Shown here piece by piece: positions 6,828-15,271 of a DNA stretch of 64,000 nucleotides; positions within the stretch are counted from its first letter, which is position 1, and the number at the start of each line of letters is the position of its first letter. The DNA comes from Idiomarina rhizosphaerae. GTDB taxonomy: Bacteria > Pseudomonadota > Gammaproteobacteria > Enterobacterales > Alteromonadaceae. The DNA is taken from contig NZ_JAMZDE010000006.1 of NCBI RefSeq assembly GCF_024159085.1, positions 356,479 through 420,478 of the forward strand, given 5' to 3'. Below the pieces are notes generated by a model. It did not search any database. It had not been told where the DNA came from and was given only the letters and a program-made list of their open reading frames with translations. The position numbers and the translations under genes were made by a program.

Positions 6828-8302
6828 TATGCTGCCTCGCTGAAGTTTGTGTCAATTAACGAAGTATTTGTGACCCTGCTACAGTATTTAATAGTGAGAT
6901 GGGATGACACAGACTTAGCGAGTTCAAATTTTTTGTTACTGAATGAAGTCATTTTTACAGTTTTTTCTGTTACCCCAGTCTCAAGCCAGTAAAAACAAGA
7001 AGGTGACAACTTTTCCAACTCTTTTAGAATTGGGTATTTTGTTAAATAGTAACTATCAATTTGCGCCAGGTTACCCGACACCACTAATTTGGTGTTCTCG
7101 CCACAGCGGGTAATAAGCGTTTTTAGCTGAGACGCGGTTAAATTCTGAGCTTCATCCAGAATAACAATGGCATTTTGTATGCTACGCCCGCGCATAAAGT
7201 TCAGCGATTTAAACTGAATGTTGGCCTTTTTCATTATGTAATTGAGGCTCGATTCCATGCTCTCATCCTGCTTATGCAAAGCTTCCAGCGAATCAGTTAT
7301 GGCCGACAGCCAGGGAGCCATTTTTTCTTCTTCGGTGCCGGGCAAATAACCAATAGATTCGGCAATTTCAGGCGTATTACGGGTAACGATAATTTTCTCA
7401 TAAATGCCCTGTTCCACCACCATTTGCAGTGCAGCCGAAAGCGCAAGAAAAGTTTTACCACTGCCGGCAGGTCCGGTTAGAGTCACCATGTCCATACTGG
7501 TATCTAATAAAGCGTGCATTGCCATAGCCTGATAAATATTCTTAGGGTGAACACCCCAGGCTCCGTAAGACATCATCCGTTCTACGCTTAAATCCATCAG
7601 CGTTACGGTTTCGCTGTCGTATTCTTCCACCCGCGCCGCAAAATTATTGGTTGAGTCAATAATGTATTCATTAGCGAAAACCTGAGGCAGCAGTTCACGG
7701 CTCACCGTATGGTAGGCATCACGACCTTCCTGCTGCGTTTGCACTTCTCCCACCTGCGACCAGAAGTCGCCTTCAAACTTATAAAAACCTTTGGTCAGCA
7801 AGCGAATGTCGTCAATAAGCTGGTCGGTGCGATAATCTTCAACATACTTCATACCTGCGCCTTTGGCCTTCAGGCGCATGTTGATGTCTTTGGTAACCAG
7901 CACCACGCCAGCCGGCGAGCGCTCCCGTTGAATTTCCAGTGCCGCCTGAATAATGCGGTGGTCGTTCTCTGCCAGCGACAACACTGACTCGGTCTGCTCT
8001 AGCTGATAGTCGGGGAAAATGGCCAGGGTTCCGTTCGCTGTGTGCTCACCTTGCACCCGGTTTAACGGAACACCAGCAACAATTTCTTCCGGTGTGGCTT
8101 CTTTTAAAACCTCTTCCAGTGAGCGAATAGCGACCCGGGCTTCTCGGCTCACGTCTCTATTGCGGTCTTTTATATTATCGAGCTCTTCCAGAACCACCAT
8201 GGGGATAACCACGTTGTGTTCATCGAAGTTGAGAAAAGCGAGAGGGTCGTGCAGAAGAATATTGGTGTCCAGGATAAAGAACTTGCCAGCGTTTGTTGTC
8301 AT
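6827..8302 (-). CDS. PhoH2-type PIN domain / PhoH ATPase, upstream copy with replaced C-terminus
   Basis: PIN domain at about 8-150 (FFILDTNILLHDP, VVLEELDNIKDR) and PhoH ATPase with Walker A GPAGSGKT at 277-284 and Walker B IVILDEAQNL at 378-387. Up to about residue 421 (GNLAQIDSYYLT) it follows the family closely. The expected tail (a 'GLTYVVdrFKG...H...GERSRLADyAs' type ending) is missing and replaced by 70 unrelated residues ending NFSEAA. The change corresponds to about position 7040, where base composition also shifts to AT-rich. The enzyme probably acts on RNA in the cytoplasm; whether the altered tail affects assembly is unknown. Divergent from rapA across a 149-bp gap. Confidence 0.9.
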   Translation of the reverse strand: MTTNAGKFFILDTNILLHDPLAFLNFDEHNVVIPMVVLEELDNIKDRNRDVSREARVAIRSLEEVLKEATPEEIVAGVPLNRVQGEHTANGTLAIFPDYQLEQTESVLSLAENDHRIIQAALEIQRERSPAGVVLVTKDINMRLKAKGAGMKYVEDYRTDQLIDDIRLLTKGFYKFEGDFWSQVGEVQTQQEGRDAYHTVSRELLPQVFANEYIIDSTNNFAARVEEYDSETVTLMDLSVERMMSYGAWGVHPKNIYQAMAMHALLDTSMDMVTLTGPAGSGKTFLALSAALQMVVEQGIYEKIIVTRNTPEIAESIGYLPGTEEEKMAPWLSAITDSLEALHKQDESMESSLNYIMKKANIQFKSLNFMRGRSIQNAIVILDEAQNLTASQLKTLITRCGENTKLVVSGNLAQIDSYYLTKYPILKELEKLSPSCFYWLETGVTEKTVKMTSFSNKKFELAKSVSSHLTIKYCSRVTNTSLIDTNFSEAA

Positions 8303-8451
8303 TAGCGCGTACCTTTGCTTGTGATTATTCTTTTCTTACAGCTTAGCCTAAAATTCATGACACAACGGTTACAGAAATAAATTTTTCCTCGGAATTGGCG
8401 AGCGAATTAAGTACCATTGCGACCTTGGAAAATGGCGCGCGGGAGTGTGTA

Positions 8452-11112
8452 GTGAGCGAGTTTAGAGTTGGACAACGTTACCTTAGTGAAACTGAAACCG
8501 AATTAGGGCTAGGCATGATCACCCAGGCCGAAGGTCGTCACTTAACCGTGATGTTCCCCGCAACCGGTGAAGTGCGACTGTATTCAGCTCAGGAAGCCCC
8601 TCTGGCGCGTTATCAACTGCAAGTACAGCAACAGGGCAAACACGCCGACGGCTGGAGCTTCACAATTCATGAACTGACAGAATCACAGGGTATTGTGACC
8701 TACCATGGTTTACGCGATGACAATCAGGAGTCTGTTGTGGTTCCGGAAACCCAGTTATCGCATCAGGTGGACAGTAACCCAGCATTGACTCGTTTACTGG
8801 CAGGCCAGGCCGACCGCCTGGATATGTATCAGTTGCGCTGCGAGGCCAGTGAACATCTGGCGCATCATCAGGCCAGCGAAGTTGCTGGTTTATTAGGTGT
8901 TCGCACCCATTTGCTGCCGCACCAGTTGTATATTGCCAAAACCGTTGCCGACCGTTACCACCCGCGCGTGCTTTTAGCCGATGAAGTGGGCTTAGGAAAA
9001 ACCATTGAAGCCGGCATGATCATCAAACGCCGCCTGAATACCGGCCGCTCACAGCGGGTCTTGATTGTGGTACCGGAATCGTTAATGCATCAGTGGCTGG
9101 TTGAGTTACGCCGCCGCTTTGCGCTGAACTTTACCCTGTTTGATGATGAGCGTTGCGAACAAGCGGAAGCCGACAGTGAAAATCCGTTTTTAACTGAACA
9201 GCACATTATTATCAGTAGCCGCTTTATGCACGAGTCGCGCTGGAGTCAGGCGTTGCTTGAAGCGGAATTCGATCTGCTGATTATTGATGAAGCACACCAT
9301 TTACAGCCAGAGGCGCCCGAATTTAGTGCGGTTAAAAACCTTTGTGAAGCGGTGCCCGGCTTGTTGCTGTTAACGGCAACCCCTGAGCAGGAAGGTGCCG
9401 AGGGCCATTTCCAGCGACTGCAGCTGCTGGACCCGGACAGATTCTCCGACTTTGCCAGTTTTCAGCAAGAGCAAACCGAGTATAAAGAATTAGCAGAACA
9501 GGCCGAGTCAGTTACTGACCAGGCCAAACTCGATGACCTGCTGGATAAACATGGTACCGGCCGTGTGATGTTCCGTAACCGCCGGGCCGATATCGGCGGT
9601 TTTCCTGAACGCCATTTTCATCCGGTAGAACTGGATGAATGCGAACCCGATGAAGACATGCCCTGGTGGATGGAAGATCCGCGCATTGACTGGTTATTGA
9701 ATCACATTAAACAAAACCGTTCGGAAAAAGCACTGCTGATATGCAAAACGGCAGAGCAAGTTCTGGATTTATCCGAAGCCCTGCGGGTATTGGCTGGTGT
9801 GCAGGCGGCAACCTTCCATGAAGGTATGACACTGACCGAACGAGACCGTTCTGCCGCCTTTTTTGCCAGCGAAGAAGACGGTAGCCCTATTCTGCTGTGC
9901 TCAGAAATTGGCAGTGAAGGCCGTAACTTTCAGTTCGTGCATCAGCTTATTTTATTCGACTTGCCGAGCAACCCGGACTTGCTGGAACAACGCATTGGCC
10001 GCTTAGACCGCATTGGTCAACAGCAGAATATTGATATTTATCTGCCTTACTGCAAAGGCTCGGCTGAAGCCATATTGCTGCCCTGGTACGAGCAGGGTAT
10101 GAACGCCTTCTCTCAGTGTAATGCGATAGGCCGTAAACTGTATGATGCTTTTGGTACGGACATTGAGCAGGCTGTTGCTGAGCAAAAGCCACTCAGTGAC
10201 GAGTTGCTGGAGCAGACGAAAGAACTGCACAAAACCTGGCTGGAACGGAACCGTGAAGGGCAGGACAAGTTGCAGGCACTAAACGCCTGCCGTCCTGAAA
10301 CCGCTGAAAAAATCATAGAACAAATTCATAGCGACAGCGATACCGACACCCTGGCCGACTTTATGATTGCCTTCTTTGACCGTTTTGGCGTGACTAACGA
10401 AGTGCTGGACGAAGAGCGCTGGTTTATTCGCCCGGGTGAGCATATGCGTGTCGGCAGCCTGCCGGGACTGCCGGATGATGGCATCACCATAACCTTTGAC
10501 CGGGTCACCGCGCTGAACTTTGAAGATACTGACTTTTTAAGTTGGGATCACCCTATGGTACAAGCTGCACTCGAACTGTTGACTGCAGATGACTTTGGCA
10601 GTACTTGTGTGGCGGAACTGAAAAATCCAGCGATTCCAGCGGGTAGCTGGTTCCTGGAACTGGACTTTGCCAGCATAGTACCGGCACCTAAAGCCGCGGC
10701 GTTGCAGGAGTTCTGCCCATTGCAGAGTTTACGTCTGTTGTTTAATGGTCAGGGTCAGGAGCTTTCCGCTAAAGTATCGCGCGAATTGCTCGATCAACAA
10801 TCCAGCTTTATTGATAAAAAAACCGCGCGACAGATATTGCGTCAGTTACGCGACCCTGCGCAAAAAATTATTCAGTCCGGCCAGCAACAGGCTCGTGAGT
10901 GGCAGCAAAAGCAGTTGGATGAAGTAAAGCAAAATGCATTGGCCTCGCTGCAACACGAGCGCACACGACTGCTCGAATTGCGGAAGAAAAATCCGTCAGT
11001 ACGCAGCAGTGAAATAGAGGCTATAAATTGGCGCGAAGAGCAAATTACAGCGGCGCTGGAAAGCCCGCAGTTATCGCTTCAGGCCGTGCGTATTCTGGTT
11101 AATAACCATTAA
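8452..11112 (+). CDS. rapA: RNA polymerase-associated ATPase RapA
   Basis: A SWI2/SNF2-family translocase that binds RNA polymerase and helps recycle it after transcription. The frame opens at 8395, but the GTG at 8452 is chosen: GGGAG lies 7 bases upstream, and the protein then starts MSEFRVGQRYLSETETELGLG, matching the usual RapA N-terminus (FxxGQRWxSxxExELGLG). The helicase core is intact: ADEVGLGKTIEAG around residues 175-187, DEAH box IIDEAHH near 278-284, and the C-terminal helicase motif RIGRLDRIGQ. At 886 aa it is somewhat shorter than E. coli RapA (968). rluA follows with a TAATG overlap, so the two are co-transcribed. Confidence 0.95.
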   Translation: MSEFRVGQRYLSETETELGLGMITQAEGRHLTVMFPATGEVRLYSAQEAPLARYQLQVQQQGKHADGWSFTIHELTESQGIVTYHGLRDDNQESVVVPETQLSHQVDSNPALTRLLAGQADRLDMYQLRCEASEHLAHHQASEVAGLLGVRTHLLPHQLYIAKTVADRYHPRVLLADEVGLGKTIEAGMIIKRRLNTGRSQRVLIVVPESLMHQWLVELRRRFALNFTLFDDERCEQAEADSENPFLTEQHIIISSRFMHESRWSQALLEAEFDLLIIDEAHHLQPEAPEFSAVKNLCEAVPGLLLLTATPEQEGAEGHFQRLQLLDPDRFSDFASFQQEQTEYKELAEQAESVTDQAKLDDLLDKHGTGRVMFRNRRADIGGFPERHFHPVELDECEPDEDMPWWMEDPRIDWLLNHIKQNRSEKALLICKTAEQVLDLSEALRVLAGVQAATFHEGMTLTERDRSAAFFASEEDGSPILLCSEIGSEGRNFQFVHQLILFDLPSNPDLLEQRIGRLDRIGQQQNIDIYLPYCKGSAEAILLPWYEQGMNAFSQCNAIGRKLYDAFGTDIEQAVAEQKPLSDELLEQTKELHKTWLERNREGQDKLQALNACRPETAEKIIEQIHSDSDTDTLADFMIAFFDRFGVTNEVLDEERWFIRPGEHMRVGSLPGLPDDGITITFDRVTALNFEDTDFLSWDHPMVQAALELLTADDFGSTCVAELKNPAIPAGSWFLELDFASIVPAPKAAALQEFCPLQSLRLLFNGQGQELSAKVSRELLDQQSSFIDKKTARQILRQLRDPAQKIIQSGQQQAREWQQKQLDEVKQNALASLQHERTRLLELRKKNPSVRSSEIEAINWREEQITAALESPQLSLQAVRILVNNH

Positions 11113-11768
11113 TGACGCTGCTCCATTATCAGCCGCCGACAACACCATTTCTTCAGGTTATTTATGAAGACAGACAGTTGCTGGTGGTTGATAAGCCCAG
11201 CGGGCTACTCAGTGTTCCGGGTAAGCGACCAGAGCATAAAGACTCGGTTTATACCCGCGTACAGCGCGTGCATCCGGAAATAAGAGTGGTCCACCGGCTG
11301 GATATGGCAACTTCCGGAGTTCTTTTACTGGCAAAAACCAAAGCCGCGCAAAGCCACCTGAACCGACAATTTCAGAATCGCACAACCAGTAAAAGATATA
11401 TTGCACGCGTTTGGGGCAAATTGCCCGCTCCGCAGGGAGAAATAGAGTTGCCGTTGTCCTGCGACTGGCCAAACCGCCCACGTCAGCACATGGATTTTTT
11501 CACCGGTAAACCCAGCACGACTTTTTATCGGGTAACGAATTTTGATAACGGTTGCAGCCGCGTTGAACTGACACCTCATACCGGACGCTCACATCAGCTA
11601 AGAGTTCATATGCAGGCCATTGGCTGCCCCATTCTGGGGGATAAGTTCTACGCCCACAACGAGGCCTTCAATGCCGCCGAGCGCTTGTTGCTGCACGCAG
11701 AATACCTTGGCGTAACCCATCCGCAAACCGAACAGCCCATAGAGTTCTCCAGCCCCGTTCAGTTTTAG
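11112..11768 (+). CDS. rluA: RluA-type dual-specificity pseudouridine synthase
   Basis: It isomerises uridine to pseudouridine in 23S rRNA (position 746 in E. coli) and in certain tRNAs (position 32). The catalytic motif HRLDMATSG places the active-site Asp at residue 64, the same number as in E. coli RluA. The length (218 aa) also matches, and there is no S4 domain, as expected for RluA and unlike RluC or RluD. VDKPSGLLSVPG (26-37) is the usual N-terminal motif. The ATG overlaps the rapA stop, the same partner order as in enterobacteria. Confidence 0.93.
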   Translation: MTLLHYQPPTTPFLQVIYEDRQLLVVDKPSGLLSVPGKRPEHKDSVYTRVQRVHPEIRVVHRLDMATSGVLLLAKTKAAQSHLNRQFQNRTTSKRYIARVWGKLPAPQGEIELPLSCDWPNRPRQHMDFFTGKPSTTFYRVTNFDNGCSRVELTPHTGRSHQLRVHMQAIGCPILGDKFYAHNEAFNAAERLLLHAEYLGVTHPQTEQPIEFSSPVQF

Positions 11769-11812
11769 CAATTTGCACTCAAGCTAGCGCCGCTTCAGCC
11801 GATACAGGCTGC

Positions 11813-12601
11813 ATGAAGCGCTATCTGTTATTGCTGCTGCTGACGCCGGTGTTTATCAGCCCCGCAGTAAGCCAGGACGACTTAGAACGTTATTTGCCAC
11901 AAAACCAGCTCCATTGGTTGACCGGAAATGACGACGAACGCTATTTGGCGTTAAAGAAAGAATACTTGCAGGCCTTTGAGCGCGGACAAATGGTGCTTTT
12001 ACCAGATTGGTACTACCATCCACTGCAGTCTTTTTATATTCGTCCGATTTATGAAAACGCACCGGATTTTGGCTGGACCACCTGGGCTTTAACCCCGCCT
12101 GACCATGACATACGCACAGACAATTTGCAGACACCTGCTACGACAACGCATTTCCCTGAGGCTGCGGACGAAGAGGTATTTACGCCCCCAGTTAATGCCT
12201 TACAGCAGCGCATGACTCTGCTGCTGGACGAGACACTGGATCGCCCGGGCTTTTCTGTATGGGTAGTAGAGGGAATTACTGCAGACATCGCTCTGCGTTT
12301 GCTGGAAAGAGAGCCCTCAATAATGCCCGATGCGATTGTCCTGGTTAACGCTTATGTGCCTCAGTTTCAGTATAACCGCGCTCTTGCCGAACGCATTAGC
12401 CAGTCGCAACTGCCGGTTCTGGATATTAGCAGTGCGGAAGCTAACCGTTGGGTGAGTGAACACTGGGCCTTGCGTAAAAAACTAGCGAATAAATACCAGC
12501 ACCCAGCGTACCGCCAGCGTCAGCTGGTTAATTCCGGTAACACCGGGCAGCGGGAATTAATCTCCACCATAAAAGGCTGGCTGGAATTTCACGGCTTTTA
12601 A
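11813..12601 (+). CDS. DUF3530 family exported protein
   Basis: A signal peptide (MKRYLLLLLLTPVFISPAVS) is followed by a domain with the DUF3530 layout: QMVLLPDWYYHPLQ near the start (family 'gvvillhd.g.hpdwp') and DFGWTTWALTPPD ('GwaTlsisLPd'). This family looks like a degraded alpha/beta hydrolase; no nucleophile Ser motif is obvious here. Probably periplasmic. It sits 44 bp after rluA and converges with djlA. Function unknown. Confidence 0.75.
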   Translation: MKRYLLLLLLTPVFISPAVSQDDLERYLPQNQLHWLTGNDDERYLALKKEYLQAFERGQMVLLPDWYYHPLQSFYIRPIYENAPDFGWTTWALTPPDHDIRTDNLQTPATTTHFPEAADEEVFTPPVNALQQRMTLLLDETLDRPGFSVWVVEGITADIALRLLEREPSIMPDAIVLVNAYVPQFQYNRALAERISQSQLPVLDISSAEANRWVSEHWALRKKLANKYQHPAYRQRQLVNSGNTGQRELISTIKGWLEFHGF

Positions 12602-12623
12602 CCTTTCCAGCCCCAACGTTTTT

Positions 12624-13454
12624 TTAACGGATGCCGCGCTTTTCTTTGATCTTCTCATAAGCCGCCTGAATGTCCTGAGCACGTTGCTGGGCTTGCTTCA
12701 TTACCTCTTCCGGTAACCCCTTAGAAGCCAGCTTGTCCGGATGATGCCGGGCCATTAATTTACGATAAGCTTTCTTAATTTCGGCGTTACTGTTTTGAGC
12801 TGTTACGCCAAGCACTTCATAAGCGTTTTGAATTTCATCCTGGCTGGTGGTTTTGCGCTGTTGCTGATGCTGTTGCCGACGATGCTGATGAAAACGAAAA
12901 GCCGCTTTTTCCATCATCAACCATTGGTCCAGCTGAAAGCGAGTAAAACCAAGGTGTTTAGCCACGTTAACCAGAACTTCATGCTCTGACTTTTCCAAAA
13001 CACCGTCATTTAACGCCAGACCAATCAGCTGCTCCATAAAAAGCTGCAGAACATCGCGATTGCCGTAAAAGGAGGCACTAAAATCCTTCATGACTTGTTG
13101 CAGAGGAAACGTCGGTTCTTTACCTTCGCGAAAGGCTTCCTGTGCTTCGCGGGTCGCGTCCTGATTTAAATTCAAACGACGCATTAGCTCCTGAGCCTGA
13201 GAAATATCGCTAGTGGTGACTTTACCTTTTGCCTTAGCAACGTGGCCCATTACCGCGAACAGTGTGTAAATAAAATTGGCGTCCCCGGCGGCTTGCTCTG
13301 CCCCATACAAAAAACGCCCCCAGGCGCCTTTTTGGGAAAAGTCCTGAGCCATTCCCCGATCAAACCAGTGACCAATGAGCGCCCCCAGAATAGCACCCGG
13401 CCATTTCATAAACGCAAAGCCAGCCAGTGCGCCGACTACCTTTCCCCAAACCAT
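12624..13454 (-). CDS. djlA: membrane-anchored DnaJ-like co-chaperone DjlA
   Basis: It has the full DjlA architecture: an N-terminal membrane segment (about residues 5-30, with the Gly-rich dimerising pattern), a TerB-like helical region (about 55-190), a Gln/His-rich linker (190-205) and a C-terminal J domain (208-276) with the HPD motif at 238-240 that activates DnaK. The J domain faces the cytoplasm in this family. It is followed by lptD in many gammaproteobacteria; here murU and amgK are inserted between them on the same strand. The ATG is 1 bp after the murU stop. Confidence 0.95.
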   Translation of the reverse strand: MVWGKVVGALAGFAFMKWPGAILGALIGHWFDRGMAQDFSQKGAWGRFLYGAEQAAGDANFIYTLFAVMGHVAKAKGKVTTSDISQAQELMRRLNLNQDATREAQEAFREGKEPTFPLQQVMKDFSASFYGNRDVLQLFMEQLIGLALNDGVLEKSEHEVLVNVAKHLGFTRFQLDQWLMMEKAAFRFHQHRRQQHQQQRKTTSQDEIQNAYEVLGVTAQNSNAEIKKAYRKLMARHHPDKLASKGLPEEVMKQAQQRAQDIQAAYEKIKEKRGIR

Positions 13455-13455
13455 G

Positions 13456-14133
13456 TTATTTCTCCAGCCGCTGGTTAAGTTGATGCAGGCGTTCCGGTGT
13501 ACCTACGTCTGTCCAAAATCCATCGTGATAGCTTGCTGCCAGTTGCTTCTTATCTATTGCCCTGTCGAAAAAAGGCTTTAATGGCTGTTTCCCCTCAGGG
13601 TATGGCGCCAGCAATTCTTTGCGATACAAACCAACACCGGAAAAGGTTTTACGGGCATCATTCTCATTTTCCCCATTAACCAACAATCCGTTTTCAATAG
13701 CAAAGTCACCATTTGAATGATGAATCGGATTATCTACCATAATTAAATGTCCCAGCAGCCCTTTTTCCAGGTCCGTTGGTAAATCTCGGTAATCCCAGTC
13801 TGTCCAGATATCACCATTAATAACCCAAAACGGGTCCTCTCCGAGCAGTGGCAAGGCTTTAATAATCCCCCCCGCAGTCTCAAGTCCCCCCTCAGGTTCC
13901 ACAGAAAATGAAACCTGCAGACCCCACTGGCTGCCGTCCCCGACAAAATCTTCAATTTGCTCACCATGCCAGGCGTGGTTGATAACCACCTCGTTAACTC
14001 CAGCACTCGCCAGTTTTTCCAGGTGATAACCCAACAAGGGTTTTTCCGCTACGGGTAACAAAGGCTTTGGCTGATTATCCGTTAACGGACGCATGCGATT
14101 GCCCCGGCCAGCAGCTAAAATCATCGCTCTCAT
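13456..14133 (-). CDS. murU: N-acetylmuramate alpha-1-phosphate uridylyltransferase MurU
   Basis: Nucleotidyltransferase fold: ILAAGRGNRMRPLTDNQPK near the start is the nucleotide-binding signature with the catalytic Arg and Lys, and VINGDIWTD carries the metal-binding Asp. The 225-aa length is that of MurU, which converts MurNAc-1-phosphate to UDP-MurNAc in cell-wall recycling. The overlap with amgK (ATGA) gives the pair described in Pseudomonas, where both lie beside lptD as here. A general glucose-1-phosphate-type transferase is the alternative, but the context argues for MurU. Confidence 0.9.
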   Translation of the reverse strand: MRAMILAAGRGNRMRPLTDNQPKPLLPVAEKPLLGYHLEKLASAGVNEVVINHAWHGEQIEDFVGDGSQWGLQVSFSVEPEGGLETAGGIIKALPLLGEDPFWVINGDIWTDWDYRDLPTDLEKGLLGHLIMVDNPIHHSNGDFAIENGLLVNGENENDARKTFSGVGLYRKELLAPYPEGKQPLKPFFDRAIDKKQLAASYHDGFWTDVGTPERLHQLNQRLEK

Positions 14134-15149
14134 AAGGTGTCCTTCCAGGCTGGGATGATGCGCTCACGCAACCAGCGGTTGTAATTTGAAAGCTGCGGAT
14201 AGTTAGCACTTACTCGCTGCAAATACCCCAGGGTTCTGGGCACATCCTGTAAATAGCCAGGCTTATGATCACGATGCGCCAACCGGGCAAAAATACCTGC
14301 CGCTTTGGTGTGTCTCTGCAGTCCCATCCAGTCAAACCAGTGTTGCCATTGTTGTGGTTCAACCTGCGCCGCTAAGCAGTCAGACTCAACCAGATGTTGC
14401 CTCAACCCTTCACTCAATTCGTTAACCAATTCTTCTGGCCACTCAATATAACAGTCGCGCAATAAAGACACAGCGTCATAGGTCACCGGACCCAGTACCG
14501 CATCCTGAAAATCGATAATACCGATACGGTCATCGTCCAGTAGCATTAAGTTGCGTGAATGAAAGTCCCGATGAACTCCCACCTGCGGTTGCTGCAATGC
14601 GTTATCAATCATTTGCTGGCTAAACTGGCTCCAAATGTCATCGTCCCCGGTATGCCAATCCAGATTCAGGTGGTGTTTTAACAACCAGTCTTTAAATAAA
14701 GAAAGTTCACGTTCCAGCAAAGCGGTATCGAAAGCGGGCAGCTCACCCTGTTCAGTCCGGCGTACAGACATAATGTCAGGCAGCGCGGCAAGTGCCTGCT
14801 GGTAGTATTGCCGGGCATTTCGCGGATGCAGTTTACTCAGCAACAATATCTGACCAAAATCGGATTGCAGCATAAAACCCTGGTCTAAATCCGCCGCAAT
14901 AATCTCTGGCACAGTAACGCCTGCTTCAGAATAGGCTTGTGCAACGGCCAAAAAAGGCTTCATTGGTTCTTTTTCGGGAGGGCAGTCCACCGCTATCAGG
15001 CTTTCCTGCCCATTAGTTGCCCGAAAATAGCGACGGAAACTGGCATCACCGGATACAACTTCTAAAGTTGGTTGTGAAACGCCTGTCTGGGCTTCACACC
15101 AAGCCTGCAGAGCCACTTCTCGTTTGTCTTCCAAAATATCCTCCACCAA
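14130..15149 (-). CDS. amgK: anomeric MurNAc/GlcNAc kinase AmgK
   Basis: An aminoglycoside-phosphotransferase-like kinase. GVHRDFHSRNLML holds the catalytic Asp and the Asn of the family, and IGIIDFQDAVLGPVTYD is the metal-binding motif. AmgK phosphorylates the anomeric hydroxyl of MurNAc or GlcNAc, providing the substrate of MurU; the two genes overlap by 4 bp. Divergent from lptD across 122 bp; a perfect TATAAT on the minus strand at 15216-15211 could be its -10 box, although the matching -35 is poor. Cytoplasmic. Confidence 0.9.
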   Translation of the reverse strand: MVEDILEDKREVALQAWCEAQTGVSQPTLEVVSGDASFRRYFRATNGQESLIAVDCPPEKEPMKPFLAVAQAYSEAGVTVPEIIAADLDQGFMLQSDFGQILLLSKLHPRNARQYYQQALAALPDIMSVRRTEQGELPAFDTALLERELSLFKDWLLKHHLNLDWHTGDDDIWSQFSQQMIDNALQQPQVGVHRDFHSRNLMLLDDDRIGIIDFQDAVLGPVTYDAVSLLRDCYIEWPEELVNELSEGLRQHLVESDCLAAQVEPQQWQHWFDWMGLQRHTKAAGIFARLAHRDHKPGYLQDVPRTLGYLQRVSANYPQLSNYNRWLRERIIPAWKDTL

Positions 15150-15271
15150 ATTTGTCGCAAAGCCTTAAAACTAGCAGTGTACCAAATAGCGAAACAAACA
15201 AAATTGCTTTATTATACCCTCGCGCTGCAAAACAGAATAAATGCATTTAACAACAACGACGGAAGATTAAA

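Noticed and set aside
8019..8324. 101-aa plus-strand frame
   Set aside because: Antisense to the PIN domain of the upstream PhoH gene, Ser/Thr/Arg-rich, with no ribosome site.
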